A stretch of 61,440 nucleotides of DNA, taken from Xanthoparmelia taractica (taxonomy: Eukaryota; Ascomycota; Lecanoromycetes; Lecanorales; Parmeliaceae). Location: NCBI GenBank assembly GCA_033085395.1, contig JANQBS010000232.1, forward strand, positions 1-61,440, read 5' to 3'. The notes below the pieces were generated by a model. It saw only the letters and a list, made by a program, of their open reading frames with translations. It had not been told where the DNA came from and searched no databases. The stretch's first letter is position 1; every line of letters begins with the position of its first letter. The translations under genes and the position numbers were made by a program. Of the stretch, positions 35,151-49,129 are shown one piece after another.

Positions 35151-38100
35151 AGCTTCGTAGCCTATATCGAGTAATTAAGCTCAGCGACGATCTATCTAAT
35201 CGCCTAATCTCAAGCTCTTTAAAATTAGATCTCTTAGTCTTATCTTAAAACGCTAACGCTATTTAAAACGATAATAGAGATCTCGTCGATATCTATAATC
35301 GCTATATTATCGACGCTATAATTTATTGACTACGTATACTCTTAGTATATAATTCGAGATCGTTCGATCTTTTAAATCTTTATCTTATTCGCTAAATTAG
35401 TCAAAATTAATAAAATTATAAATTATATTATAGTCGAAGAAATTAAGCGTATTTAACTCGAGTGTAAGAGACTTAAGAACAAACGTATCTTAATAATTAA
35501 TAATATTTAATACGTATTAATTAGTAAGTTTAATCTAATTTCTTAGAGATAATTAAAGAATTAAGATATTACTCTTTCTTTTATATCTAACGAGATCGAT
35601 ATCGAGAAGTATAATATTATTTTTAAGCGCCAGCGTAATCGACTTTATACCCTCGATATCTAAATAGACGTCTTAGTATACTTAATAATAATTAATAAAG
35701 ATATTCTCGCTTACAATAAATTCTCATTTATTATGAATATTCTCGCTATCGATATTAATATCTTAGAGTCTTAAATCAATAAGAAGACCTTACGAATATA
35801 ATATAATCGTTATGATTATTTGAGCTATTAGAATATTAAAAAGCTAATTAAGATATATATTAAAATAAATCTTATTATCTTATTTTTTAAATATATCTGC
35901 GAATTGTATAATATCGCTAATATAAAGATAAAAAGATATAAGCGTCACGTCGAATCGAGACGTTAAAAAAACGATTTAATTTATAGTAATATTTAAGATC
36001 TATTTCACTCTTTCTATAATAATTATAAGTATATAATAACTTTCTTAGACGATAAGATTCTTAGATTCGGCGTTTACTTTATATTAAATAAAATAGAATT
36101 TACGATTCTAAGAGCGTTTAAGTTATTTCTAAATCAGATAAAACACGATAACTATAAATATACTCGACTTCGATCCGATTACGGCATTAAATACGATAAT
36201 TATAATATATACGTATATCGTCTATTCAAAGATATCACCTAAAAGAAAATCGTTTTTAATAATTCTTAAATAAATAGTAAATTAGAATATCTTAAACAAA
36301 CGATTTAATAAAAAGCTAGCGCTATATTTAAAGAAAGTAAATTATCGCAGAAGTATTAAACGAAGTTTATTCGAGTATTTAATTATCTTTGCAATCTAAA
36401 ATTAATCTCGAGTCGAGATATTATCTTCTATAAGATCTATACGAGTTACTTATTAAATCTATCTTATCTTTAAATTATCGAATAAATCGAGTATTATTAA
36501 ATATATATAATTAATATCGAGTGAATTAAATATTAAGATCGTGCGTATAAGAGAAGATTAATTAATTTTCAAGCTAATAGATTTTATCGTATACTCCTAT
36601 TTAATAATAAAATCGAAATCTTCTTTAATATTATTTAAATTAATAATATCTCGCTTAAACTTATTTTAATAAAACTTATCTCTCGCGAGATATAATAAAT
36701 TAATAACGTTAAGCTCTTAAAAGCTTATAGTAAGCGTTATAATAATACTATTAACGCTATTTAAAAGCTCGCTTTAATAATTATTTTAAAAGAGAGAGTT
36801 TTTAAACGAAAACGCGAATTCTTTATTAAAGTAATTAATTTTATTATAATATTAGCTAAAAGAGAATATCTTACGAAGATTAAAATCTTAATTAAGATAT
36901 AGCTCTCAACTCGATAAGCGTTATTCTCGTATATATCTTTAGAAAAATTATTAAAATTACTTGAAACACTTAATAATAAGACGCTTACGTTATTTATAAT
37001 TTTTGAAAACTCGATATTAGACGAGAAATTTATAATATAATTTATAATAATTAAGAAATCTTCAAAACGCGAATCGTTAAGATAATACGAAATTCTTAGA
37101 ACTTATTGTAATCTTACTTCGAATTCTCTCGTCTTATTAATTAAAGCTAACGCTCGTAAATTATATAAGTCTTAAAGTTATAAGAAATGATAATAAATAT
37201 ATATCGAAAAATATAATAGAAGCTTATTATATAAAAAGAAGTCGACTTTCTCATAATTAACGATATTTAGATTTTAATAAATCTTTTTTCGAACGCGTAT
37301 ATCTTAGAAGATAAATAAGTTTATAAAATTAAGCGTAAATTTTAAAAAGAGATCGCTTATTATAAGACTTATTAGATAATAGGTGACTTTAAATAACGCG
37401 AGGGCATAGATTTTAATAAGACTTTCGCCTTCGTTATTAAACTTATAAATTATAAAATTATCTTCGTCTTAGCGACGATCTTAAATTAAGAATTAAAATA
37501 AATAAATATTAAAATAATCTTTCTATATAATAACGTGAAGAATATTATCTATATTATATAATTTATCGATTTTAAAGTCGACAATAAGTATAAGATATAT
37601 AAATTAAAGAAAATGCTATATGATTTAAAATAATCTCTTAGAGTTTAATATAATATTTTAATAATATATTTTAAAAAGCTAGACTTCGAGCTTGTTACGG
37701 TCGATTATTCGATCTTTAATATTATTATTATTATTATTATTATCTACGTAAACGATATTTTATTAATCGATCTTAATAAAAAGAAAATTTAAAATATTAA
37801 AGATAAGCTTTATAAGCGCTTTAAGATAATTAATTTAATCGCGTATAACTATTATCTTAATATAATCGTTATTAGAGATCGAGTTAATCGAATCTTATAA
37901 CTCGACTAGACGAGCTATATTTAGAAATTTATTATCGAATATAATATAGAAGAGAATAAAGAAACTCTTACTTTAATAAATATAGAGAAGTATTAAATCG
38001 CTAAAGAAGACTTTTAGGCAATCGAAGCTTTTCATATCGTTTATTAGTTAGCTATTAACTCGCTAATATATATAATATTAGATATTAGATTAGATATCGT

Positions 38101-38720
38101 CTATATTATTTTAGTAATATCTTAATATAACTTTAATTTAAATAAGTCTTATTAAAAGATTATTAAATATATCTTTCGATATCTTAAATAAACGATTAAC
38201 TATTAACTCGTTTTTCAAGAAGATCTAAAATCTTTATTTAAGTATACTAACGCTAACTAGACTAGCGATTAAGATACTCGACGTTTTATTTTCGAATATA
38301 TCTTTAATGTAAATAGCGCTACAATTAATTAATTATTTAAGCGATAACTTATTATAGCGCTTTTAATTTATAAAGCCGAGTATATTAATTAAACGTAAGT
38401 TATTAAGAAAGTCGTCTAATTACGTAATCTTCTTAATTAGCTTAATCTCAGCGATTTAATTATTAAAATAATAATAATCTATTACGATAATTAGAGTATA
38501 ATAACTCTAATTAAGAACTCTTAATTCTATGCACGCATTAAGTATATCGATATTTAATATTACTACGTGCGAGAGTAAGTTATTGTCGAGAACGTCGCTT
38601 TAGAATATATTCTTATTAAAAGATAAGTGATCGACGAGCTTATTAAGACTCTATATAAGAATAAGTTTAATCGCTTTCGAGATCTAATTAAGCTAGAATT
38701 ATCTTTCTAAGTCGTATTTT
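35151..38720 (+). pseudogene. Pol polyprotein of Copia E: protease region, IN, RT, RNase H
   Basis: A pre-integrase motif near 35800-35850 (YDYLSYQNIKKL, His now Tyr) precedes the integrase core, with FLDDKILRFGVYF near 36030 and LRSDYGIKYDN near 36170. RT starts with GDFKQREGIDFNKTFAF at 37381-37433. Its catalytic box at 37745-37756 reads YVND, with the first Asp now Asn. RNase H runs from about 38200 to 38720. Integrase lying before RT marks Copia. A run of ATT codons (37727-37741) just before the catalytic box encodes poly-Ile. Frames contain many TAA/TAG stops. Confidence 0.92.
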
Positions 38721-39426
38721 AAGAAAATTATTCTTTAGAAGAGCTATAACTTAGAAAAGTATTTAATTGCCACTTATATTAAATAGCTATTATTATTATT
38801 ATTATTATTATTACAGTTATTTATAATTATTACTACGGCCATTAAATCTATAAGGCTCTTTCGGAGGGCCCTGGTCTATATAGGGGTTAGCGTTTTAGGA
38901 ACTTCACCTCTATTCGCGACTGCTATTAGTTACTATTGCTAAGTTTTATTTCTAGAACGATTCTCGCGTGGGGGCCTTATAGTCGATTAGATGTAGCTAG
39001 GAGAATTTTATTTAATTCTTTTATTTTAATCTTATATATAATCTCCGATATTATAATTATTAATTTTTAATGTACACTCGTTAAACTTAAAAGAAATTTT
39101 TTAAATAATTATTCTTTGATAAAAAATGAAATATTTATATAAGACACTAGGACGAATATTAGCATCTTTTTCTTTTCGATATAGTCGTTTTTAGTCTTTA
39201 TATCAATTTATTCTTTTCACTTTAACTACTTATCTTTTATAAAGGGAGGGGGTTTTTCGCGCTAATCGCATTTGAGTTTTAAAATTCGTTAACTTTAAAT
39301 CTTATATAAGCTATTCTACGTTTAAAAGGCTCTCTAGTGAACATTTCGATTTTTATACTAGTTACTCGGCTTTCACATTAGTTACCCGGCTTTCATAGAA
39401 GATAGGGGATCTACGAGGATGCGCTC
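38721..39426 (+). other. 3' untranslated part of Copia E
   Basis: No coding motif between the end of RNase H and the polypurine tract. It contains an ATT repeat (about 38788-38812), a G-rich tract near 38860-38900 and, from about 39330, a RIP-poor stretch with two near-identical copies of TAGTTAC-CGGCTTTCA (39359-39400). Confidence 0.6.
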
Positions 39427-39435
39427 GAGAGGGGG
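39427..39435 (+). promoter_or_regulatory. Polypurine tract of Copia E
   Basis: AGAGGGGG directly before the TG that opens the 3' LTR at 39436. This is the expected second-strand primer site and fixes both the orientation and the LTR boundary. Confidence 0.85.
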
Positions 39436-39501
39436 TGTTGAAATTCGAGTCACGTGACTAGATCACGTAACACGCTAAGGCGTGCCTCATAGTCTCGCTT
39501 T
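39436..39501 (+). repeat. Truncated 3' LTR of Copia E
   Basis: First 66 bp of the LTR, from TGTTGAAATTCGAG to CTCGCTTT, nearly identical to 21774-21842. It breaks off there and continues straight into degraded gag of another Copia (F). The missing part was not found elsewhere in the window. Confidence 0.88.
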
Positions 39502-42248
39502 ATTCTTAAAGTTTTTAATCTCTTTAAACAAACTTAGAAGAAATATAAAACTTAATCTCGAGATTTCGATATCGAAGAGAAACTCGAAGTCTTGAAATAA
39601 GATTATAATCTCGTCTATACGATTCTACGCCTCTTAAGAATTAATAATAACTATATTAAGATTAAAGATATAAATAATATCTATAAAGTATAAAAAAGAT
39701 TAGTCGAGCTATATTTATTTAAAGACTTTAAGTATTCTAATAATATATTTATATAATTTAAGAATATAATATTAAATTAATATAATAATAAATTTAGCGA
39801 ATACGTTAATAAGTTTCGCGAGATCTTATTAAAGCTTTAAAATTTTTCGATTAAGCTCAAATTAGATACGAATCTATTTATCAGATAACTTTATTTCAAC
39901 TTAGATCTTATTTATAATATTTATATAAAAAAATATTCTTAGAATTATACTTTATTTTAGAAGAATAGGATCGTTAAGTATAACTTAAGCTATGCTCTAT
40001 AACGATTTCAAAACATCTATTATTCGAACGCCCCTTATGCGGGGCATACACTTATCGCTCACGCCTCTATCGTCTCTAAACGAGTGCCTACGTAAGAAGA
40101 ATATTATTAAGATTATAGTATCGATATTATTAAAATAGTTAAATATTATAGAAAATATATTAAGTATTATTACGATATTAATACTTATAAGAATAAAAGT
40201 TTTAATTATAATAATAATATCGTTTCTAAAGATAATAGACGTAAGCGAGAATATTAAGGCGATAATAATCGCTTTAAAAAATTTAAGATTAATAATTCCA
40301 AGTTTAAATAAGAGTTAAAAGAATTTAATTTATTAAAAACTTATAAAAATCTTATCGAGATCGAGATCGATATTTCGAGTTTTTATTATCTAGACTTCTA
40401 TATAAAAAAAATATATAATTTATAATTACTTTTAATTCATCGACTATTAATTTTTAAGAATTATTTATTTTATTAAAAAATATAACGACACTCTATTCGT
40501 CGCGAATATCGATATTATTCGCCTATAATACACTATATAAAACGATAATACTATAGCCCTAATGCTAAAAAGTATACTCTATATATTCGAAAGTAAATTT
40601 AATCTTATCTCTATAGACGCTTTATATAAGAATAAATACTTAATAAAATTTACGTTAGACAATATTTAACTTAGTCGATATAGAATTAAGACTACTTAAT
40701 AAAATAATCTCTATATTTTAGATTACGTATAATAATTAATTCCAGCGTTAATAATAATTAACGTTAAAGCTCTTAATTTATAATATATTTATATAAGATA
40801 TTTAGATAAATAAAATATTACTTAATTAAAGAATATATTCATCGAAGTAAATCTATTGAAAGTCCCCGTGCTCGAGAATATATATATGCTCTATATAAGA
40901 TTAAACCTTTATTTCTTATTTTATAAAGATTATCCTATATCTAGAAAGTATATTAACAAATTATTTTATTTTAATATCTTTAATTTCATATTAAATATAG
41001 ATATTCGTCTTAATTATCGTTTATTTTTCGACTTTATAAAGAATAAAAATAAAAAAATTTATATTTATTTTAATATTTATAAAGATAAGATTCTTAGCGG
41101 TTTTAAGTCGCTTAAATAGAATATTAAGTATAATAATTACATTATTAAACGTCTTTATAAAGACGAGAATATGGTAATTAAGAATGAAGTCTTTAATAAT
41201 TATAGATATAATTAAGATATTAATTAAGAGTCTATTATATCTAAAAATTCTTAAATAAATAAAATCTTCGAACGCTTGAATTAGATTTCTATAATTAAAG
41301 CTTACGCTCTATCTATTAATAGCGAGCTATCTGAATCTATAATTTCGAAGCTTATTATAATTATTAATTATCTTCATAATAGATTTTCTATTATAAAGAT
41401 AAATAAAACTCTCTATAAAAGCGATATGAGATATAAATCTAATTTATCTTATTTACAATAAATTAATTAAAAAAAAATTTATAAAAAGCGTCGCTCGTCT
41501 AAACGAAATAAAAGAAATTCAAAGAATATTTTAAAGAAGATCGCTTAGTGAATTATAAGAGAGATGGCTTTTATTATTTATTTACACGTAACGATTAAGT
41601 ATAAAAATACTTTAACGTTAAACAAATAATTTATAAATTTAAGAAGCGACTCTTAAGCGATTAATTTATTATTATTAATTATTTTTTAATATCTCGAATT
41701 AAAATCAAGATAATATTATAAATTAAGTTTATATTAAAGATTATAAAATTCTTAGAGAATATTATATTTACGAAATAATTATTAGCATCGCCGATATAGC
41801 GTTTACTTTAAATTTTTAAGTCTCGCATTAAGAATCTTTTAAGTTTCTTTTCTATAAAATTCGAAATTATAGATAAAATATTATTATTAAATCTTATTAC
41901 GCTACTAATAAAGACTACGAATCTAGAATTATATAAATCTTATATTTATAAGAAAGTAATAATAAATTTTTTAAATAAAATAAATAAATAGCTAGATATA
42001 AATAACGAGTATTACTTATTAATTAAGAATAAAATCTAAAATTTATATAAACTTTCTTTAAATCGTATTACTCTAAGAAATAAATAAGTTTATAAGCTTA
42101 AATAAGAATTAATTAATAAGATTACTCGATATAAAGCTCGATAAGTAATTTAAGATTTCATATAACGTAAAAAAGTCGACTTTAAGATAACTTTCGTTTT
42201 CGTAACTAAGTCTATAAGTTATAAAATTATTTTTATACTAATAATAAT
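39502..42248 (+). pseudogene. Copia F, 5' part: gag, protease region, integrase, start of RT
   Basis: A second Copia relic. Gag reads from near 39510 (VFNLFKQT tract), with a former zinc knuckle near 40135-40170 and an Asn/Arg/Lys tail. Integrase follows: the open stretch 40856-41119 is in the genuine frame (TTG is only where it opens, not a start). Past a TAG the frame goes on through YKDENMVIKNEVFNNYR, and INKIFERLN stands in for NGxxERxN at about 41270. RT begins near 42090. It ends at 42248 where Gypsy G inserted; RT resumes at 59063. No 5' LTR is present. Confidence 0.82.
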
Positions 42249-42411
42249 TGTTACGAATAGTATCTATTTATTCTAGTGTCGGACTAGTACCTACCTCGGG
42301 AGATCTACCGAAGTCGTGACTACCTATTAAGAATAGAGCAAGTAATATTTAAATAGTAGTTTTCGTTGGAAGAAATCAATTATCTTTTACTTAATCTTTC
42401 AATATCCAACA
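42249..42411 (+). repeat. 5' LTR of Gypsy G
   Basis: TGTTACGAATAG to ATATCCAACA. AATAATAGTAACGCTC follows, the family primer-binding site. RIP-poor relative to the interior. Confidence 0.93.
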
Positions 42412-44490
42412 AATAATAGTAACGCTCTAATTTCGTTCTATTATAGCGAGTATCACGAATTACTTACTTAATATTAATCCTATACTTAATAGTTACTCGC
42501 TATCTATCACTCTTTCAGCGACACGTACTTTATTTTTTCTTAAAAACTCGTATTACGTATCTTAAAAGAGTTAAAAAAGCTCTCGTAATCACCTTAATAG
42601 ACATTATTAAACACGCTCTATAGATTAAAGACGCTACTATTTTTCTAAATTTGACTATAGTAATACTTATTCTATAATTTAAGAAGTTTAGTCAAACGAG
42701 TTATAAATATCTTATTATCCTCGAATAATAAATAAGAAAACTTATCGAATATTTAATTAAACGATATCTTAGATAGATTAAGAAATATTAAAATTATTAA
42801 TTAAATATTAATATCGATATTCTAAAAAATCGTCGAGATAGATTAATCTCTTTCGACGAGTCGAAATATATCTTATCGTGAATAATTAATAAACTAAGCT
42901 TTAGACGATTAATACTACGATATAAAAAAGTCACTCGCTAGTTGCGTGCACTCGCACTATCATCTTCTATTAACTATACGCTAATCTCATCGCTAGCCCC
43001 AACTTCGTGAAGCATCCCTTTTATTATAAACTCGCCGCAGATCTTATCGGCCATTATATTATTCAATTCCTTAAAATATCCTTTATTTCTTAATATATTA
43101 TTTATAATATTTAATACTTTAGCGAAGAAGACTATTTATTATAAGCTCGTAGACTTATAGAAATAGAATAATATAATTAATATCGATTTTATAAAAGTTT
43201 AGCGAACGAAACTACGTCAAATATTTAATATTCTTATCGTCGACTCTACTAAATTAATTAATTAAGTAGACTTATAAGATCCTTAAGATTCGCCCGATAA
43301 TAACGATAATATTACATCGCAATAACGATTAGAAGAAGTTAACTTCTTTAACTTATATCTAGCCCTATTAATAAATATCGACCTTATAATTAAAAAAGAT
43401 AAGAAAATATATTATTATAATATATATCTTTTTATAAAACGAGTGAAGAATATAATTCTAATAAAAGAAGAGAAGTTAATACGCACTAACTTAAATATCT
43501 ATCTTTATAATATTGCTCTTATTTAATATATAAGAGAGCTTAATAAGCTTAAAGATTAATATTACGATAAATAAATAAATAAATAGTAAGTCTTAATATT
43601 ATAGAAACGCTTTAAATTAAATTATTCTATCGCTCTCACTTCGCTAATTAATAAATACTTTAATATCGTCGATTTTCGCTTCGATAGAGAGTTATCTAGC
43701 TATATCAAAATTATAATTAATTATATAAAGAATATTAATTTTAACTTCGTCTTTTAGTAATTAACGTAAGTTTAGCGTAATCTTAATTTATTATTAAAGC
43801 GAGATATTAGCTAGTCTATAAAGTAAATTACGTTAAATAAGTTCTTAAAGATCGAAGAAAAGAAGAAGATCTAATAGAAGATCTATCACAATTAGCGATA
43901 ATAATCTCGACTCTATAATAATAAGCTTAATAATAGCTATAATTAATATCAACCTCGCTTTTAATAGTTATAATAGCAAATATTAAACTCTAATTAATAA
44001 TCGTATTATAGCGACTATTACTATTAATAATCTTACTATACTCGATCATATTAGCCCTTATTTCGTATTTTTCAAAATTCTTATTCGTAGCGAGATACTA
44101 ATCTTATTCGTTAGTCTTAAAACGAACTATCGTCTCCGCCATCTTAATAGTCTCGCTTATAAATAGCGATAGATCTTATAAACGCGTTAGATTCTTCTTA
44201 GAGATAGCGATAATTTTAATTATATCGATAGTCGTATTAATTTATCTATAATAATTAAAACAATTAATCGTCTTAATTTTATTAAAATAAATATTTAATA
44301 TATTCTTAATTAGCTTATTTTAATAATAAGAATAAAAAAAAATAAGATAAATATTCTCGAGATCGATAATTAGACGTTAAATAGTCTTCTCGAAGATAAG
44401 AAAAAGTCGCCTTATTAATTAAATAGCTACGAATAGTCGAATAAGAAATACTTAAAAGATTATATCGACGCTTACTTTGTTATATAAAAG
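42412..44490 (+). pseudogene. Leader and gag region of Gypsy G
   Basis: Leader to roughly 43000, then degraded gag. No knuckle was clearly seen. The C-terminal part near 44330-44460 is Lys/Asn/Ser-rich and leads into the finger. The start codon cannot be chosen. Confidence 0.6.
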
Positions 44491-44493
44491 AAG

Positions 44494-47400
44494 TTTATCT
44501 ATCGTTGTTACGAAGTTATTTATTACTTTAATAATAAGCTTTCTTAATATATATATACTTATCGTGATAAATAAAAAGAGTCGGCGACGTTTTAAATAGC
44601 GTCGCGTGGCATTAACGATCTATAAAAGCGTTCGATGATAGCTACGTAATTATTCGCTATTATCGAGAAAGAATATAAATTCTATTTTTGAAAATACGCT
44701 ATAGTATATGCGATTATTAAGAAGTCGAACTTTATCGACGTAGAAGTCGATATTTACTATATTATATCTATTCTGAAGAAAGTCTAATATCTCTTCGAGT
44801 ATTTAATTATAGAGATTCTTCGTATTTAGAAGTCTATTATCGTACGCGGGATTAAAAGCGCTAGATATATTAGCTTCGAGTATATAAAGATTAATATCTT
44901 TCTAGAAGAAGAAGCGATAGAGACGTTTACTATAATTAAGATTAATTAAGATATTTACTTAATTAGGAAGTTAAGTATTAAAATATTAATCGATATAAAT
45001 ATTCTTAATTTAAAAATAATAATAATAAATTTATTAATAAAGCGTCTTCGATTAAATAAGAATATATTATATTCTTTATTAATTAAGTTTTTAGAGAAGC
45101 AATAAAAACGAATAATATAAGCTATTAAGTAAATTATTATATAGTTATTTTAAATCGCAAATATATTTATTAAATTTAAAAAGATCTTATCTAAAAATCG
45201 CGATTATCTATTTAAATTACGAATCTTACTAATAAATCTTAATATCGAGAATAAAGTAATTATTTATATAATTAACGCCGAGATATTTATAATATAAGTT
45301 TAGAATACGTTATTATTTATAAGTACTATTTTTTAATAAATAAGATTAAAAAAGATTCTAAAATACGAAGAGAAAGAATATTTTCTTATTATTTTATCTA
45401 AGATAACGTTAATTATACGATCGTCTTAAAAAAGAATTATTATTATTATTATTATTATCCTCGCAACAATAGAAGTAATAAAAACGTCTATACTTTTATT
45501 AATCGAATATATTATAATTAATAACGTTATTATTTATTAATTAGATTAAGTATTTTATTGAACGAGTGCTATTTAAAAGATTATCGAATCTTATTTATCG
45601 ATATTTCGCGATTTTAATAAAGTAATAAATATATTAAAAAAGAAATAAATATCGATTAAGACGTTATCTAACGTTAAATAAAAATTTATAAAGAATTATT
45701 CGATAAGATAAGAAAATAAATAACTTATAGATAAGAAGTTTAATAGACTATATAAGAAAGAAAAGATAAATTAAATAAGTGAGTCGACGTTATATAACTA
45801 TTTAGTATTTATAATATAAAGAATTATTCACTTTTTAGATAAGACGTCTACTCGTAAGAAACGAGTAATTATTAATATTCGCGAATTAAATAAGATCACG
45901 AAATCTAAATCTTATCTAATATTACTATAAGCGAATATTACTATATTACTATAAAAATATTAATATATTAATATTATAAACGAAGCGAGTTTCTTTTATT
46001 AATAACTAGTACGCTATAAGAATTATTATAAGCTTATTATAATTATTTATCGCGAAAGCGAATAATAAAATATAATTATTATAAATTTTAAGAATAGCTT
46101 AATATACTTATAATGATAGATTAATAAGCTTTTTAGAGATTTTCGAAGCTTCGTTAAAGCTTACATTAATAATATTATAGTTTTTAATAATACTCTAAAA
46201 GAGTATCTAAATTATCTATAATAAGTCTTCGCTCTTTTCGAAAAATATAAGATTATTATTAAATTATTTAAGATCTTCTTAAGATATTCATCGATAGCGC
46301 TATTAAAGTATAAAATAAATAATCTAGAATTAAGTATCGCGAAAGAGAAACTTACAATTATTATTAAACTTAACTTTTTCACTATTTTAAAAGATCTAAA
46401 AATATATCTCAAAATGATTAATTAACTTAAAAATTATATTTTCTACTATATATAAATAATATAGTCGCTTTAATTAAGAAAAATTCTAATATTACGTAAC
46501 GTATTTATTAAAAATAAGACTTAAAAGACGTTTGATAGAGAAAGTCGCCTCGATATTTTTATTAAGAAAAAGATTTATACTTTTAAAAAATTATAAAAAA
46601 TCTTTAAAGAGCTAATATTTCTTATTTATTATAATTCTAGTTAATAACTATATATAAATATCGATGCTTTTAAATAGAGCTGCGGCGTTATAATCTATTA
46701 TATTAAAAATAATAAAACGATCTTTAATAAAAAGAATATCGAGTCTATTATATTTCTTAATAAAGTATTAATTCTTATTTAGTCTCGCTATTAATTTATA
46801 AAATTAAAAATAACAAGATTAATATAACTAATACGAAGAATTAAATATTTTATCGTAACTTAATATATCGACGCGACGTTAAATAAACCCTAAATAATAA
46901 TATATACGAATTATTCGACGATAATCACTATAGTTAAATAGATTAAGATAATTTTTATTAATATTAATAAACTTAACTTATAATTAATAAGAGCTTTTAT
47001 ATACTTATTTTAATTTAGTCTCAATGTGTAATATAAATTTAAAAGACTTTACGTTATATTTAACGCTCTCTTTTAATTAAAATTAAAGAATATAAAAATA
47101 TCTTAAATAAAGAATATATTAAATAACTTAGTATTCGACGACTTCGAGATAATTAATATATTATATAACTTTAATTGAGATATCGAACGACTTTAAGTCT
47201 AGATTAAAGCGAAGCTACGTTAATAATAAGCGCTAGACTAGAATTCTTAAGATTCTAGAATTCGCTTAATCTACAATCAATAAATAAAGTATAAAATAAT
47301 AATTAGAGGAATTACGATTTAAACTCTATAATAAACTTATTTATTTCACGAACGAAATTAATAATAAAAAATAACTATATATCTTTAAGGCTCTACATAA

Positions 47401-48514
47401 GAAAGTCTTCCAGTTAATATATAATTATTATAATTATAGTAAGTTTTATCGTATCTACGACCCTATCGTGAGCTCGTTATATCTACGAAAGCTATCTCGA
47501 TAACTATAGAAATATATTTATTATTACCCGAAGTATTAAGTTAATTAAACGAAGAGATATACGTCATATTAATTATTACGTCTAATTACTTTCTCGCCGA
47601 CGCCTCTTTATATAATAAAGATAGACTTTATTATCGCTCTATTGATAATACGAAGAGATAATTACGATATAATTCTTACTATTATATGTAAGTTTAATAA
47701 GAAATTATTTATTATTCTTAAAAAAAATATTTAAAGTATCGCGAAATAGACTAATATATTTCTTATCTCGATAATAAGATACGACTTAAAAATATCTTAA
47801 GCGATTATCATTAATAGAGATAATAAGTTTATATTATATTTTTAAAAGGTATTATTTATTAAATTAAATATTAAAATATTAATTTTTATAATATATTATA
47901 ATTAAATAGACGAATAGTTAAAACGTATTAATTAAACGATAAAGATCGCTCTACGCTATTACTTAATCGTAAACCTAAACAAGAACTTCACTAATATTTT
48001 ATCTTATATATAAATTATCTTAATTAACTCACGTAATGCTTTCATCGACGCAATATCAAATAAGATCGTATATAGATTTCGCACGAATAACGCTTTAGAA
48101 TTATTAATCGATCTTTTTTCGAAGAACTTCTCTTAGCTTCGAATAATAAGATAAAAAGAGATTAAGAAGTTTATCATCTAAGTTAATATAATAATTAAAT
48201 ACTATTACGATACGCGTTATATTAATATTATATTAAAAAAGAAGATCTATCTATATTTAAATAATAATTATTATATACTCGAACTATTAAATAAAAGGCT
48301 ATTAATTTAACGTATCGAATTATTTACGATTAAGCGTCGAGTAGATCGCCTTATATACGAGCTAAAGCTATTATCGATTATAAAAATATATCTCGTAATA
48401 TTAATAATATAATTAAAGCTTTACTTAAATAAGAAAGACTTATTTAAAAGAATATATAATTATAAATTATTACTCGTTCTAATAGAAGAATAAAAGAAAA
48501 TTAACGAATATATT
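44494..48514 (+). pseudogene. Pol polyprotein of Gypsy G up to the A' insertion
   Basis: The finger relic at 44494-44567 reads FIYRCYEV, then YYFNNKLS*YIYTY. The protease lies near 44780-45010, with DIYLIRKLSIKILI. The RT catalytic box at 46162-46173 reads YINN for YIDD. An RNase H stretch is near 46640-47090. Integrase shows IINRDNKFIL near 47806-47835, where the second Asp of the triad area has mutated context, and continues to 48514. There A' interrupts between integrase and chromodomain. The open stretch 46212-46412 on the - strand is antisense. All stops are TAA/TAG. Confidence 0.9.
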
Positions 48515-48688
48515 TGTAATAGCAAAGAGGTGTATAGTTAGTGATCAATTGGGTGTGTAATTCTTCATCATTCTACGTTGGAAAATTCTATCTAAGTCAG
48601 GGCCAGCCAAGCACTTGCCTTGGCCGATTTGCCAAGCACTTGCCTTAGTCAATTTTTTGATTGGCTTGGCAAGTGCGTTTTCGTGATA
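48515..48688 (-). repeat. 3' LTR of A'
   Basis: 174 bp. On the - strand it runs from TATCACGAAAACG (TG mutated to TA) to GCTATTACA. It contains the same GGCAAGTGCTTGG-type internal repeats as the A LTRs. The flank on the + strand is ATATT. Confidence 0.93.
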
Positions 48689-48715
48689 GTATCCGCCGAA
48701 ATAGAAGAAAAAGCG

Positions 48716-48727
48716 AGCGACCTCGCT
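48716..48727. other. Palindromic AGCGACCTCGCT motif next to the A' 3' LTR
   Basis: Same motif and same 27-bp distance from the LTR as in A. Confidence 0.6.
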
Positions 48728-49129
48728 TGCTATATATATGCTAAAGTTATATATATTAATGTATATAGAAAAATCTTGCTAATCAAGCAAATTCGTTAAT
48801 AATAATATATTAAAATTAACGGGAAGTTAGTGATAGTGAGGTCTTTTCGGCGGTTAAATTATATAGTTAGAATATTAGTTAATACATAAATATCGAGTAG
48901 TAAATTAATAATAATAGTCTTATATAAACATTATCGAGTAGAGGAGAGTTATTTCTCGATTAATAATACTCGTTAAACGTTTAAATGCAGTGATAAAGTG
49001 CGTAGACGTAGTATAAGTATTATTTAAATTGCTTTTTAAGACGATCTCTCTCTTTTTTAGCGAATAAGTTTAATTAAGAAGATAGAGAGCTTAATATAGA
49101 TATAATAGCTCGAATTCTAGCTGCTTTCT

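Larger units (their letters stand above)
21774..39501 (+). mobile_element. Ty1/Copia LTR retrotransposon E, interrupted by D and a MITE
   Basis: The 5' LTR starts at 21774 and a 66-bp piece of the 3' LTR follows a polypurine tract at 39427-39435. Order is gag, protease region, integrase, RT, RNase H, with integrase before RT, which defines Copia. Removing D (23081-33729) and the miniature element (34529-34800) leaves about 6.8 kb. Both insertions lie in gag and have TA duplications. The 3' LTR is cut off after 66 bp, where it abuts Copia F, so the right target duplication cannot be checked. The frames are closed by RIP. Confidence 0.92.

Noticed and set aside
38788..38812. ATT microsatellites here and at about 37720-37741 and 45437-45460
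   Set aside because: Simple slippage tracts in AT-rich DNA, the latter two in poly-Ile coding stretches; no regulatory meaning can be supported.
14590..48688. Terminal inverted repeats of a giant (34-kb) DNA transposon or Starship
   Set aside because: The inverted sequences are LTRs of two separate retrotransposons, each with its own target duplication.
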